A stretch of 64,000 nucleotides of DNA from Streptomyces liangshanensis. GTDB lineage: Bacteria; Actinomycetota; Actinomycetes; Streptomycetales; Streptomycetaceae. The DNA lies in NCBI RefSeq assembly GCF_011694815.1, contig NZ_CP050177.1, positions 1,550,001 through 1,614,000 of the forward strand. The letters run 5' to 3'. The notes beneath the pieces were generated by a model. The model saw only the letters and a list, made by a program, of their open reading frames with translations. It was not told the DNA's origin and did not search any database. Shown one piece after another: positions 40,279-50,100 of this stretch. Both the position numbers and the translations under genes were made by a program. Each line of letters starts with the position of its first letter. The first letter of the stretch is position 1.

Positions 40279-43200
40279 CAGTCATCCATTCGGTTGCCGT
40301 GAGGGGCGACGGGCCCGGCGCAGCGGTCCGGCCAGGCGAACCGGCCGGCCTCCGTCGTGCGACGGGCGAGCGCTTCGTCGATCCGGGCGAGTACGGCCCG
40401 GTCCTGGTCGTCGAGAGGTTCCGGTCCGGCGGGGTTCGCCGGCGGGAGTACGGGGAGCTCCCGTAGCAGGGTCAGTCGGGACGGGCCGTCGGGCCGGACG
40501 TCCAGGACGCGGAACGCCGTACCCGGCGCGAACACGACCTCCTCGCGCGGGGCGTCGGACCCGGACGCGCCCGCCGCTTCGAGCAGGTGGCGTACGCGCC
40601 GGCCGGTGACGGACCAGATGGCGTACCGCGTTCCGGCGGGCGCGCGGCCGCTGCCGTCGAACGTCAGCGTGCTCAGCGGTCCGGGGCCGCGCAGGACGCG
40701 CCCGGGCGGCGGGGAGGCCTCGGGGGGCGCGTCCGGGGCGCCGCCGCCTCGCACCGCGAGTCCGCGGAAGGACGGCATGCGGCGGAGGCCGGATGCCACG
40801 CACGCGGCGTACGGCAGCAACCGCTCCTCGCCGGAACGCAGCGAGTCGCCCAACTCGGCGTGACCGAGGGGGCCTTCCTCCGTGCGCAGGTACAGCTGGA
40901 GCGCGATCAGGTCGGCGCGCGCCGCTTCCTGCTCGTGTCCGCGCAGCGCCGGCATGCGCGTGAGGGTACGGGACACGGCCGCGCCGTACCGCTCCCACAG
41001 GGAGTCCGCCAGCGCCCGGAACGCGTTCCGCTCCGCCTCGGTGCTGACGTGACCGGGCAGGAAGGGGACGGGCTCAAGTACCAGGGGTACGAGGGGTGTC
41101 GGCCGCTCCTGGGCCGCGGTCTCCCTCGCGGGGGCGGTACGAGTCACGCCCGCACCCGCACCCGCGCGCGGGGTGCTCGGCGCGGCCGGCTCCCACGGGC
41201 GGGCTTCGGCGGCCCCGGGGGCGGAACTCATCAGGACCGGCCGTACCGGGGGGCCGGGTTCGGCGGGCGCCGCCAACTCCGCGGGGCTCGCGGGGGTGGC
41301 CGCCTCCGGGACAGGCGCTTGGGCCGGTCCCGGCAAGGGGGCGGAGGAAGCCAGGGCCCCCGTACCGGCCGGGCCGGCGGCGGAACCCCCGGCCGGGGCC
41401 GGACCGGACGTGGCGGCCGGGCGAGCGGGCGTGGGCGTGGGCGCGGCCGCAGGCGCGGGTGCAGGTTCCGGTGCGGGTGCGGCCGCAGGCGCGGGCGCGG
41501 GTTCCGGTGCAGGTGCGGGTTCCGGTGCGGAACCCACCGCGAGGCCCGAATCGGGGGAAGCGGGCGCGGCACCCGCCGAAGCACGCGGCCCGGCGGAAGG
41601 ACCGGCCAACGGTCCCGCAGGACTGGTCTCCGCGGCCGCCGCGGCCGCACTCCCCGCACCAGCGGGGCGCGAGGCGGGCGCGGCAGCCGCCGGAATGTCC
41701 TGACCGCCCGAAGATCCGGCCAACGGTCCCGCAGGACCGCTCCCAGCGGCCGAACCAACTGCACCAGGGGGAGGCGAGACGGGCGCCGCAGCCGCCGAAG
41801 CGCGCGGACCAGCCGAAGGACCCGCCAGCGGTCCCGCAGGACCGCTCCCCGCAGCCTCCGCCGCCGCGGCCGAACCCAGCGCACCAGCGGGGCGCGAGGC
41901 CGGGGCGCCACCCGCCGGAGTGTGCGGACCGGTCGAAGGACCCTCCAACGGTCCCACAGGACCGCTCTCCGCGGCCGGGCGCGAGACCGGCGCCGCAGCC
42001 GTCGAAGCGCGCGGACCGGCCGAAGGACCGGTCAACGATCCCGCAGGGGCGCTCCCCGCAGCCTCCGCCGCCGCGGCCGAACCCAGCGCACCAGCAGGGC
42101 GCGAGGCGGGGGCGGCGGCCGTCGAAGTGTGCGGACCCGCTGGCTGTCCCGCAGGGGCGCTCCCCGTGGCCGAAGCCACCGCACCAGCGGGGTGCGAGGC
42201 GGGTGTGGCGGCGGTCGACGGGGCCGGCGCCGGGGCGGCGGGGTTGTTTCGGGTGCGTCCCTTCGGGCCGCCTGAGGTGGCTTCTTCCTGGGCCAGTTGG
42301 GCCAGCACTCCGCGGGCCGCGCCGGGGGACGCCGGGGCCGAGCCGGACGTGGTGGTCCGGGGTGGCAGCGGCCGGGCCGGGGTGGAGCCCGACACCACCG
42401 GGCCGCGCGCCGCCCCGCCCGGCGACGCCGGGCCGGGTGTCGGCGGGCTCGCGGGCCTGGCGCCCGGTGCCACGGCAACGGGCGGCGCCGTCGCCCCGGT
42501 CGGCAGGGGGGCGCCGGCGGGCGCCGCCCTGCGGGTGCTGAAGCGGACGCTCTTGAGGCGGTGCGCGCCCGCCAGGCGGCGCAGTTCGCGGCCGCCGTCC
42601 GCCGCCGTACCGTGCACGTGCAGTCGCGCGCGCTCGCACACCGACGCGCCAAGTCCCGCCAGCAGCCTGGACAGTTCGGGCCACAGCGACAGGTCGAGCC
42701 GCTCCCCCGGGCGGCCCAGCTCGATCACCGGTCCGTCGGCCGACACGGGCCGCGCCGCCGGTGAGGGCAACGGCTGCCCGTCGCGTCCGCCGACCCACAG
42801 ACCCGCCCGGGTCACCGTGACCTGCCAGCGGTCGGACAGGCGGACGACACCGTGTTCGGTGTGGGCGCGCCCGGGTACGGGCGGGCTCCAGCGGAGCAGT
42901 CGCGTGGGCGCCTCGGGGACGCAGGTCACGGCGTCGACGTACGGGTGCCAGAGCGGCACACCGTCCGCTCCCGCGAAGGTGGCCCGCACCCGGTTCCGCC
43001 CCGCGGGGTCACCGTGGGACAGCAGGGGCAGGCCGGTGTGCACCACGACCTCCGCGCCGAGGGTGTCGGCGAGCGACTGCCCGAGGGGCAGGACGTCCCG
43101 GCGCCCGCCCGGCGCGACCCGTACGTGGGAGCGCGCCGCCGCCGGCAGGGCCTCCACCACTTCCCGCACGTCGGCCGCGAGCACGTCCTCGCCGTCCGGT

Positions 43201-43934
43201 ACACCCACCAGGACGGTGGGGCCGCGCCGGTCCGCCGGGACCGCGAAGCACAGGTCGCCCGGCCGGGGCGCGAGGGCGCCTCCCGGCCGGACGAGCACAC
43301 CGGCGGGTATCTGCTCGACGACGCAGCCGCCCTTCGTGCGCCGGGGGAGCGTGCCGGGCGGCGGCTGCCAGGCCGGGGCGGGCTGGCGCGCGCCCAGCGG
43401 TACGGGTACGGCGCCCGGCGAGAAGCGCCACCAGCCGCACTCCGTACCGGAGTCGGGGTCCCGGCCGGAGACGAAGAGCCCGCCGCCCGGTACGACCAGG
43501 ACCGTCCCGTCGGGGGCGATCACGTCGAGGCCCCACGCGTCGGCGATGCGGCGCGCGACGGCGGGCCGGCCGGGGCGGTCGTCACCCGCGCCGGACATCA
43601 CCAGGCGGACCGTGGTGACGTCCTCCTCGCGCAGGGAGTCGAACAGCGCCCCGACCCGCGTCCAGAGGGCGCCGCCGGACGCCTCCGCTCCCGCCACGAC
43701 GGTCACCGTGAAGTCGTCGTCCGACGCGAGGGAGTGCGCCAGGTCGTCGATCTCGCCGGGGCCGAGCGTCTCGTCGGACGACAGCCGCAGGAGCCGGATG
43801 TTGTCGTACTCCTCGACGACGAAGGCCTCCCCGGCGTCCCCCGCGCCGGCCCCCGTCCCCGCCGGCGCGGCGGGCGGCGGCGGCGGCCCCTGCCGCCGGG
43901 AAGGGCCCTTGCGCCCCAGGGCCCACCGGCTCAC
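40278..43934 (-). CDS. 1218-aa T7SS-locus protein with ART-like C-terminal domain
   Basis: A GTG-started protein (GGAG 7 nt upstream). Residues 35-450 form an alpha/beta region (YDNIRLLRLSSDETLGPGEIDDLAHSLASDDDF, VRLVMSGAGDDRPGRPAVARRIADAWGLDVIAP, PLLSHGDPAGRNRVRATFAGADGVPLWHPYVDAVTCVPE) that I cannot place; the SGAGDDRPG strand-turn recalls caspase-like or lonely-Cys neighbours. Residues about 500-930 are Ala/Pro/Gly repeats. The last 200 residues resemble an ADP-ribosyltransferase: PSFRGLAV (R1057), LSTLTF (S1088) and REEVVFAPGTAFRVLDV (E1132), with R-S-E spacing right for the family. The first Glu of the usual ExE is Arg (R1130). No signal peptide. It is coupled to the RICIN gene downstream. 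Confidence 0.78.
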   Translation of the reverse strand: MSRWALGRKGPSRRQGPPPPPAAPAGTGAGAGDAGEAFVVEEYDNIRLLRLSSDETLGPGEIDDLAHSLASDDDFTVTVVAGAEASGGALWTRVGALFDSLREEDVTTVRLVMSGAGDDRPGRPAVARRIADAWGLDVIAPDGTVLVVPGGGLFVSGRDPDSGTECGWWRFSPGAVPVPLGARQPAPAWQPPPGTLPRRTKGGCVVEQIPAGVLVRPGGALAPRPGDLCFAVPADRRGPTVLVGVPDGEDVLAADVREVVEALPAAARSHVRVAPGGRRDVLPLGQSLADTLGAEVVVHTGLPLLSHGDPAGRNRVRATFAGADGVPLWHPYVDAVTCVPEAPTRLLRWSPPVPGRAHTEHGVVRLSDRWQVTVTRAGLWVGGRDGQPLPSPAARPVSADGPVIELGRPGERLDLSLWPELSRLLAGLGASVCERARLHVHGTAADGGRELRRLAGAHRLKSVRFSTRRAAPAGAPLPTGATAPPVAVAPGARPASPPTPGPASPGGAARGPVVSGSTPARPLPPRTTTSGSAPASPGAARGVLAQLAQEEATSGGPKGRTRNNPAAPAPAPSTAATPASHPAGAVASATGSAPAGQPAGPHTSTAAAPASRPAGALGSAAAAEAAGSAPAGSLTGPSAGPRASTAAAPVSRPAAESGPVGPLEGPSTGPHTPAGGAPASRPAGALGSAAAAEAAGSGPAGPLAGPSAGPRASAAAAPVSPPPGAVGSAAGSGPAGPLAGSSGGQDIPAAAAPASRPAGAGSAAAAAAETSPAGPLAGPSAGPRASAGAAPASPDSGLAVGSAPEPAPAPEPAPAPAAAPAPEPAPAPAAAPTPTPARPAATSGPAPAGGSAAGPAGTGALASSAPLPGPAQAPVPEAATPASPAELAAPAEPGPPVRPVLMSSAPGAAEARPWEPAAPSTPRAGAGAGVTRTAPARETAAQERPTPLVPLVLEPVPFLPGHVSTEAERNAFRALADSLWERYGAAVSRTLTRMPALRGHEQEAARADLIALQLYLRTEEGPLGHAELGDSLRSGEERLLPYAACVASGLRRMPSFRGLAVRGGGAPDAPPEASPPPGRVLRGPGPLSTLTFDGSGRAPAGTRYAIWSVTGRRVRHLLEAAGASGSDAPREEVVFAPGTAFRVLDVRPDGPSRLTLLRELPVLPPANPAGPEPLDDQDRAVLARIDEALARRTTEAGRFAWPDRCAGPVAPHGNRMDD
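41420..42220 (-). repeat. Ala/Pro/Gly-rich tandem repeat region in the 1218-aa gene
   Basis: Imperfect units of about 30-45 residues recur, each built from PAGPLAGPSAGPRAS and APASRPAGALGSAAAAEA blocks, about six times. The distal end turns to PAPAPEPAPAPAAAP. It is probably a flexible stalk between the N-terminal region and the ART-like tip and is likely to vary in length between strains. Confidence 0.75.
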
Positions 43935-44101
43935 CGGGCGGCTCCGGACTCATCCATACGGTCCTCACGGGTCTCGGGCACAGCCAACATCGGTCACAGC
44001 GTACGCACTTCGCCCCCATGAGACCCAACAGCCCCGGACGTAAAGGCATTTGGTGCGTGTAGAGTAGATGAACAGGCGGCGTCCACCAGGTGCGCGGCCT
44101 C

Positions 44102-47100
44102 TCACGCGTCGAAGGAGAACCGCACGACAGGACCGCTCCCCGAGCCGTACCGCCGCACCACGCCGTCCGCGCCCGTCCACTCGATTACGATCCCGAGTGC
44201 CTGGGCCAGGGCTTCCGCCGTCGTGTCGACGTTCTCGCGCGCGGGCGGACTGCCGCGCCGCAGGAGCAGGCGCAGTTGCTGTGGTCGGGTCAGGTTCAGG
44301 CCGGCGGTGTTGAGCGTGCCTCCGAGGAGAACGGACTCCGCGAGTTGGCCCGCCGTCAACGGGACTCCGACCGCCGTGAGTTGGGCGGTCGGTAGATCGT
44401 CCTCGGGCAGGAACCAGTCCGGTCTCCGGTCCCCCAGCGCGTCCACCGTCCCCATCGCCTCCAGCAGGGCGTCGGCGAAGCGATCGCCCACGGCGCCGGC
44501 GGACACGGCGGAGGAAGAGGCGGCCACGGGCGGCGGGTGCCGCTCCGGCGCCGCGGTCTTCACCTGGTCCGGTACGACGACCACGCCCAGCCGGTCGCTG
44601 AACAGCAGCGCGACGTTCTCCAGCCAGACCGCCGCCTCTGCCGCGTCCAGACCGGGCCTGACCTGGTCACTCATGTAGCGGCCCGACTTGTCGTTGACGG
44701 TCCACCGCTGTCTCTCCGCGTTCCAGCGGAACTCGCCGGACACCCGGCTCCTGCCCGGGCGGGTGCGGCCCTCCGCGGCGAACCCGGCGGCGATGCCCGT
44801 GTGGCCGAGGCCGTCCAGGCAGGCGCGCAGCTTGTCCGCCGTCATCGCGCGCCTTCGTCTCCTGCGGCGCCGGTGCCTGCTCCGCATCCCCGCGAGCAGC
44901 GCGTCGAACTGCTCCGGGGTGATGATCGCGCTGGGCCGCTCGCTCCCCACCAGGACCCGGCCGTCCTCGGTGACGGTGTAGAGCCACACCGCGTCCTCGC
45001 CCGCCGTGACCAGCAGATCGGGGTCGACCTCGTCCAGCGGCGTCCAGAGCGGGTTCAGCCTGACGTCGCCCTCCGTGTCCCGCTCCTCGGGCTTGACGCG
45101 CTTCGGGAGGACGGAACCTCCGTACAGGACAGCCCCGTTGTAGTGGTCGCTGCCGTTGTAGGCGACCTCGATGCGCCGGGCCGCGTCGTCCGGGCCGACC
45201 TGCGTGACCAGCGTGCCGTCCCGGGCGACATCCACCCGTACGGCGAGGGCGTGGGCCAGGAGCGGCAGGAACGCCTCGCCCGTCGCGTCGCTCCAGAAGT
45301 CGCGCCAGTGCTCCACCGCGTGCAGCAGCTCACGGAACTCGACGTCGTCCAGGGGCGCCGTGCTCGCCGTGCGCACGGCGAGCAACTCGTCCCTCAACCG
45401 GCCCTCGTCGAGCGGTCCGAGGGTGTCCGGGTCGGCACCGTGGTGGACGAGCAGCTCCACCAGTGCGTCCCGCCGCAGGCCGGCGACCCGCGCGGCGAAC
45501 GGGGCGGTCGTCGTCCGGCGGAGCTGTCCCAGCACCTCCGCCGGGAGCCGGCCCCCGGAGTCCCGTACGTACGCGGCGACGAAGGAGCGCATCGCGTCCA
45601 CGACGGCGCGCGACCGGCCGGGCGGCAGGACTCCGGTGGCGGAGTGGGCCTGGGCATGGGCGCGCAGTTCGAGGCGCACCCGGACGGGGTCGCCCAGCCA
45701 GTCGTACGTCTCGGGGTCGAGAGCCGCCGCTCCTGGCAGGGCGTCACGGACCGTCCGGGGGTCGCTCGCGAGGAACGAGTACAGAAGACACTCGCCCGTC
45801 GCCGGCACCCGTACCGGCACCCCCCGCGCGGGCGGCGCGACCCGCGTGCCGGAACCGCCCTTCGGCGAGGGCGACACCAGGGGCGGCACCGGGGGCGGAG
45901 GCGGAGCCTCCGAGGTGTCCGTGGACGGCGGGGGTACGGCCGTGTCCTCCGGCGGCACCGGAACCTCCGCGCCCTTCGGCGGCACCGGATCCTCCGCGTC
46001 CTTCGGAGCGGGGGTCCGCTCCTCGCTCCCCACCGGCACCGCCGGCCGGTAGTGCCGGTCCTCCAGGCTCAACACCACGTCGCGTACGCGGTGTTCGGCC
46101 CCGTCCTGGAGCACGGTGAGCAATCCGGTGTCACCGTCACGGCGTACGGCGGGGTGGACCAGCGCCGTCCCGTCCTCCAGCACCACCGTCACGCGTACGC
46201 CGAACGTCCTGGCCGCGAGCATCGGGAGCAGGTCCGCGGCGGCGTCGTCCCACACGGTCCGCCCGGCCGCCGGCGGGCGGGTGACCTGGGTCGCCGTCAG
46301 CGCGGCCCGGGCCGCCGGGCCCAGGTCCAGGGAGTGCGGGAGCACCCCGCCGAGCGCCTCGAACTCCCGCCGCGGCGCACTCGTCCCACCGGGCGCCCCC
46401 AGGCCCAGGTCCGTCGCCGCGTCCGCCGCCAGGGCGGCCACCTCGGCCTCGGTGAACGTGTCGGTGTCGTCGGGTGCCAGCCAGTCCAGCAGGTCCGCGT
46501 CCGCCGGGTCGGCCAGCCGGGCGGCCAGGAGCAGCCGCGTGCGCGCGAGCGCCGCCGCCGGGTCGCCGGGGTCGATGCCCGCGTCGGCGAGCAGGCCGGG
46601 GTCGGCCGCGTGGAGCGCGGCGATCAGGGCGTGCAGGAAGGCGTCCCCGTCCCTGGGCACCTCGCCCAGGAGGTAGCGCTCCTGGGCGGGTGAGGTCAGT
46701 TCGCGCCCGGCGGCCGTGTCGGTCCTGGTGTACCGGGGGCGCGGGGGCACGGCGGGGTCGGGCGCCTTGGGCGGAGCCTGGTAGGTGACGGCGGGCGGCT
46801 CGGGCGGGGCGCCCGGCGGCGGCGGGGCGCCGTGCGCGGCGGCCCGCTGGTGCCAGCGGGTGAGCCGGTCGGTGGCCGCCCGCACCCGGTGGTACTCCGC
46901 GGCGGCCCGCTCCGCCGTGTCCCGGAGGCCGTCGAGTTCGGCGCGCAGGGCGGCGAGCGCGGTGCGGGCGGTGTCGCGCCGCGCGGTGGACGCGGCCACG
47001 TCGGCGTTCGCGTCCGCGAGCGCGGTGTCCAGCGTGGCGAGGCGCCGGTCGGCGTCGGCCTTCCCGGCCCCGGCCTCCTGGATCCTGAGGTCCGCCGCCC

Positions 47101-50100
47101 GCCGGCGCCCGGCCGTCTCCCGCTCGGCCGTCGCCAGGGCGGCCCCGGCGGCGTCGCGTTGCGCGTCCAGGATCTCCGCCCAGCCGTCGTGGTCGGGTCG
47201 GGAGTCGTCCACGGCGTCCAGGGCCTCCCGCGCCGCGGTGACGAGCAGGTCGTCCGCCGCCCGCTCGGTGGCCGCGTCGCGCCGCGCGTCGGTGACGGCG
47301 TTCGCGGCGGCCGTGACGGCGGCCGCCGCCCGGTCACGGGGCGGCTGGGTGGCCTGGACGCGGGCGCGCGCCGCGTCCGACCGGGCCTGTGCCGTGTCGC
47401 GTTCCGCGATCAGGTCGACGGCGGTCCTGCGCCGGTCCCAGTACGCGGTGTCGGCGGCGATCCACGCCTTGCTCGCGGTGGTGACCGCGTCCCAGGCCGC
47501 GTCGACCCCCGGGGGGAAGTTCCGGTCGGTGATCAGCCCGAGTTCCCTGGCGATGTCGTCCCGGATCCAGGCCAGGGCGTAGGTGTCGGAACTGGCCGTG
47601 CTGAGGGTGGACGCGGCGGCGCCGAACGTCCCGCGGACCCATCGGCCGAGGGCGGTGTCCTTCGTGCCGCGGTGCACGTCGGCGACGCTGAGCCAGCGGG
47701 TGGGGACGGCGAACAGGAAGGACCGGCCCGTCTTCGGCTTGACGTTGATCGACGCGAGGTGGTCGGTGGCCACGGTGACGCTGTCGCCGCCGGAGTCGTA
47801 GGGGCCGGTGCCGGAGACGCCCAACTGGTTGAGCCCGGTGTGCTCGGAGCTGACGAGGACGCCTCCGCCGAGGGCGGTGTCCTGGGTGTTCTCCTGGCCG
47901 GCGGACGTGCCGGCGCCCTTGCTGACGCGTCGGATGACCTCCATCTTCATGCCGTCGGCGACGGTCAGCAGCCGGGCGCCGCCGAAGTCGGGCTTGGCGT
48001 AGAGGTCGAGCCGCGCGGTCTCCGTACCGGCCAGGGACTTCTCGGTCAGCCCGGCGACCTGGTACGCCTGGACGGTCACCGCCCGGTGGAAGTACGCGGC
48101 GAGCGCCGCGTCGCCGGTACCGTCCTCCAGCACCTGCGCCGAGCCGGTGCCGAGCCGGGTCAGCCCGGTGTCCTTGGCGCGGCCGAGCGGGTCGGGGCCG
48201 TCGAGCGAGAACCCCGCGTCGTAGGACCGTTTGATGGCGTAGTTGTTGGCGGCCCGGAGGTTCGCCTTTCCGACGAACCCGCGGACGTCGAGTCCGATCC
48301 CGGGCCAGGTGAACGGCCCCGTGGTGCCGTCCGCGCGCCGGACGTCGGGGCCCAGCAGGCTCGGGTCGTGGCCCAGTCGCGGCGGCGCGAGGCCGTCGAG
48401 CGCGGGAGGGGCCAGCCAGTCGTCCGCCGCCCCGTCCGTACCGCCGCTCGCGGAGGGGTCCGGGCCGGTGTCCCCGTCCGGGACCATCAGGCTGAGCGGG
48501 ACGTTCTCGCGCAGGGTCCCGACGTCGCCTTCCTCGACGATCGTCCTTCTGCCCCTGAACCGGCCGCGCTCCGGGGCGGCGGACCCGGGGCCCTCCGCCT
48601 CCCCGGGGGTGCTCCCCGCGGTCTCGTCGACCTCCAGGGTGATCCGCATGCGGTACGGCGTGGACGTCACCGCGTACGGCTCCGTCGAGGCCACCCGGTG
48701 CACGGTCATCGTCGTCGTGGTGTTGTTCGCCGCGACCGTTCTGCGGCTCGACCCCGTCTCGCTGTAGGTGGGGCCCGCGCCCGCCGCCGTGCTCGTCCCG
48801 GTGTGCACCCCCTCGCCGATCGCCACCCCGAGGTCGCTCCCGGACGTGGCGTCCGAGCCCTCCACCACGGTCTCGATGGCGCGGCGGTTCTCCTCCAGCT
48901 CCACGCCGTGGTCCAGCATCTCCAGGGTGGGGGTGCCGGGGATCAGCTGCACCCGGGCCCGGACGTGCCGCGTGCCGATCCGGAAGCTGTACCAGCCCCA
49001 CCCTCCGGTCCGCACCGGGATCGAGGACCCCGGGCCGCTGCCGGGTCCCCCCGTCTCCGTACCGCCCGTCAACTCCTTGTCGAGCGCGCGCAGCACGCGC
49101 GCCGAGACGAGGGTCCTGATCCGTTCCTGGTCGGTGTCGTCCAGCCCGAGGGCGCGCACCTCGCGGACGAACGCGGCGAGCACCTCCTTGGGGTCGAGCG
49201 CGTTGACGGGGTACGTGTCGATGGTGTTGCCCCGCAGCCACGGCTGGGGCGACCAGCCTCGGAGGGTGTAGCGGGGGACGCCTCCCATGCCGTCGTCGAT
49301 CAGCCCGGTCAGGTAGGCGCTCTTCTCGGGCACGTGGGCGAGCCAGCCGCCGGGGACGGTGGTCATCATCCCGTCGGCGCCCGCCAGGGAGCGGGGCACC
49401 CAGGGCTTGCCGACCGCGTGGCGGCCCACGAGGCTCGACCGGAGCGCCATCCAGTGCTCGGTGTCCCCGGCGACCAGCACGTGGCGGCCGAAGCCCTTCC
49501 TGTTGAGGTCGGTCACGACCGTCCTGACGACGTTCCGGCTGCGCGTGGCCGACGACGACCACGGACTGGCGACGAGGGCGTAGGTGCCGAGGAGGGCGGG
49601 TCCGATGCTGTGCGACCTGGCGTACCCGAGCTGGCCGCCGAAGAAGGTGGTGCGGGACTTGGAGATCTTCCCCGACGCCTGCTGGGTCCCGCCGAGGGTC
49701 ATCTCCGTGTCGAGGGGGACCGCCTTGCCCAGCGGCCGGATGCCGTCCACGACGGTCAGGTGACGGAACGTCGCCCACAGCGTGGTGTAGGGCGACTTGG
49801 CCATCACCCCGGACACGCTCCACCCGAGCCGGCCCGAACTCTGGTCGAAGGTGGCCGTCATGCTCTGCGGGGTGAAGCCGCGCAGGACGGCTTCCCGGGC
49901 GGGCGCGCCCCCCTCGGACAGTTGCCACGCGCCGCCCGACGCCCCGCGTACGAGGTCGTCCACGGCGGCGAGCAGCGCGGGGGGCACGACCACGCCCATC
50001 GTCAGGAAGGGGTGTTGCTGAAGCTCCCGGAACAGCCGCGAACCACGGCCCCCGACGGGCGGAAGCGTGCCGTCGGGGACGGGTCCCGCCAGGTCGCCGG

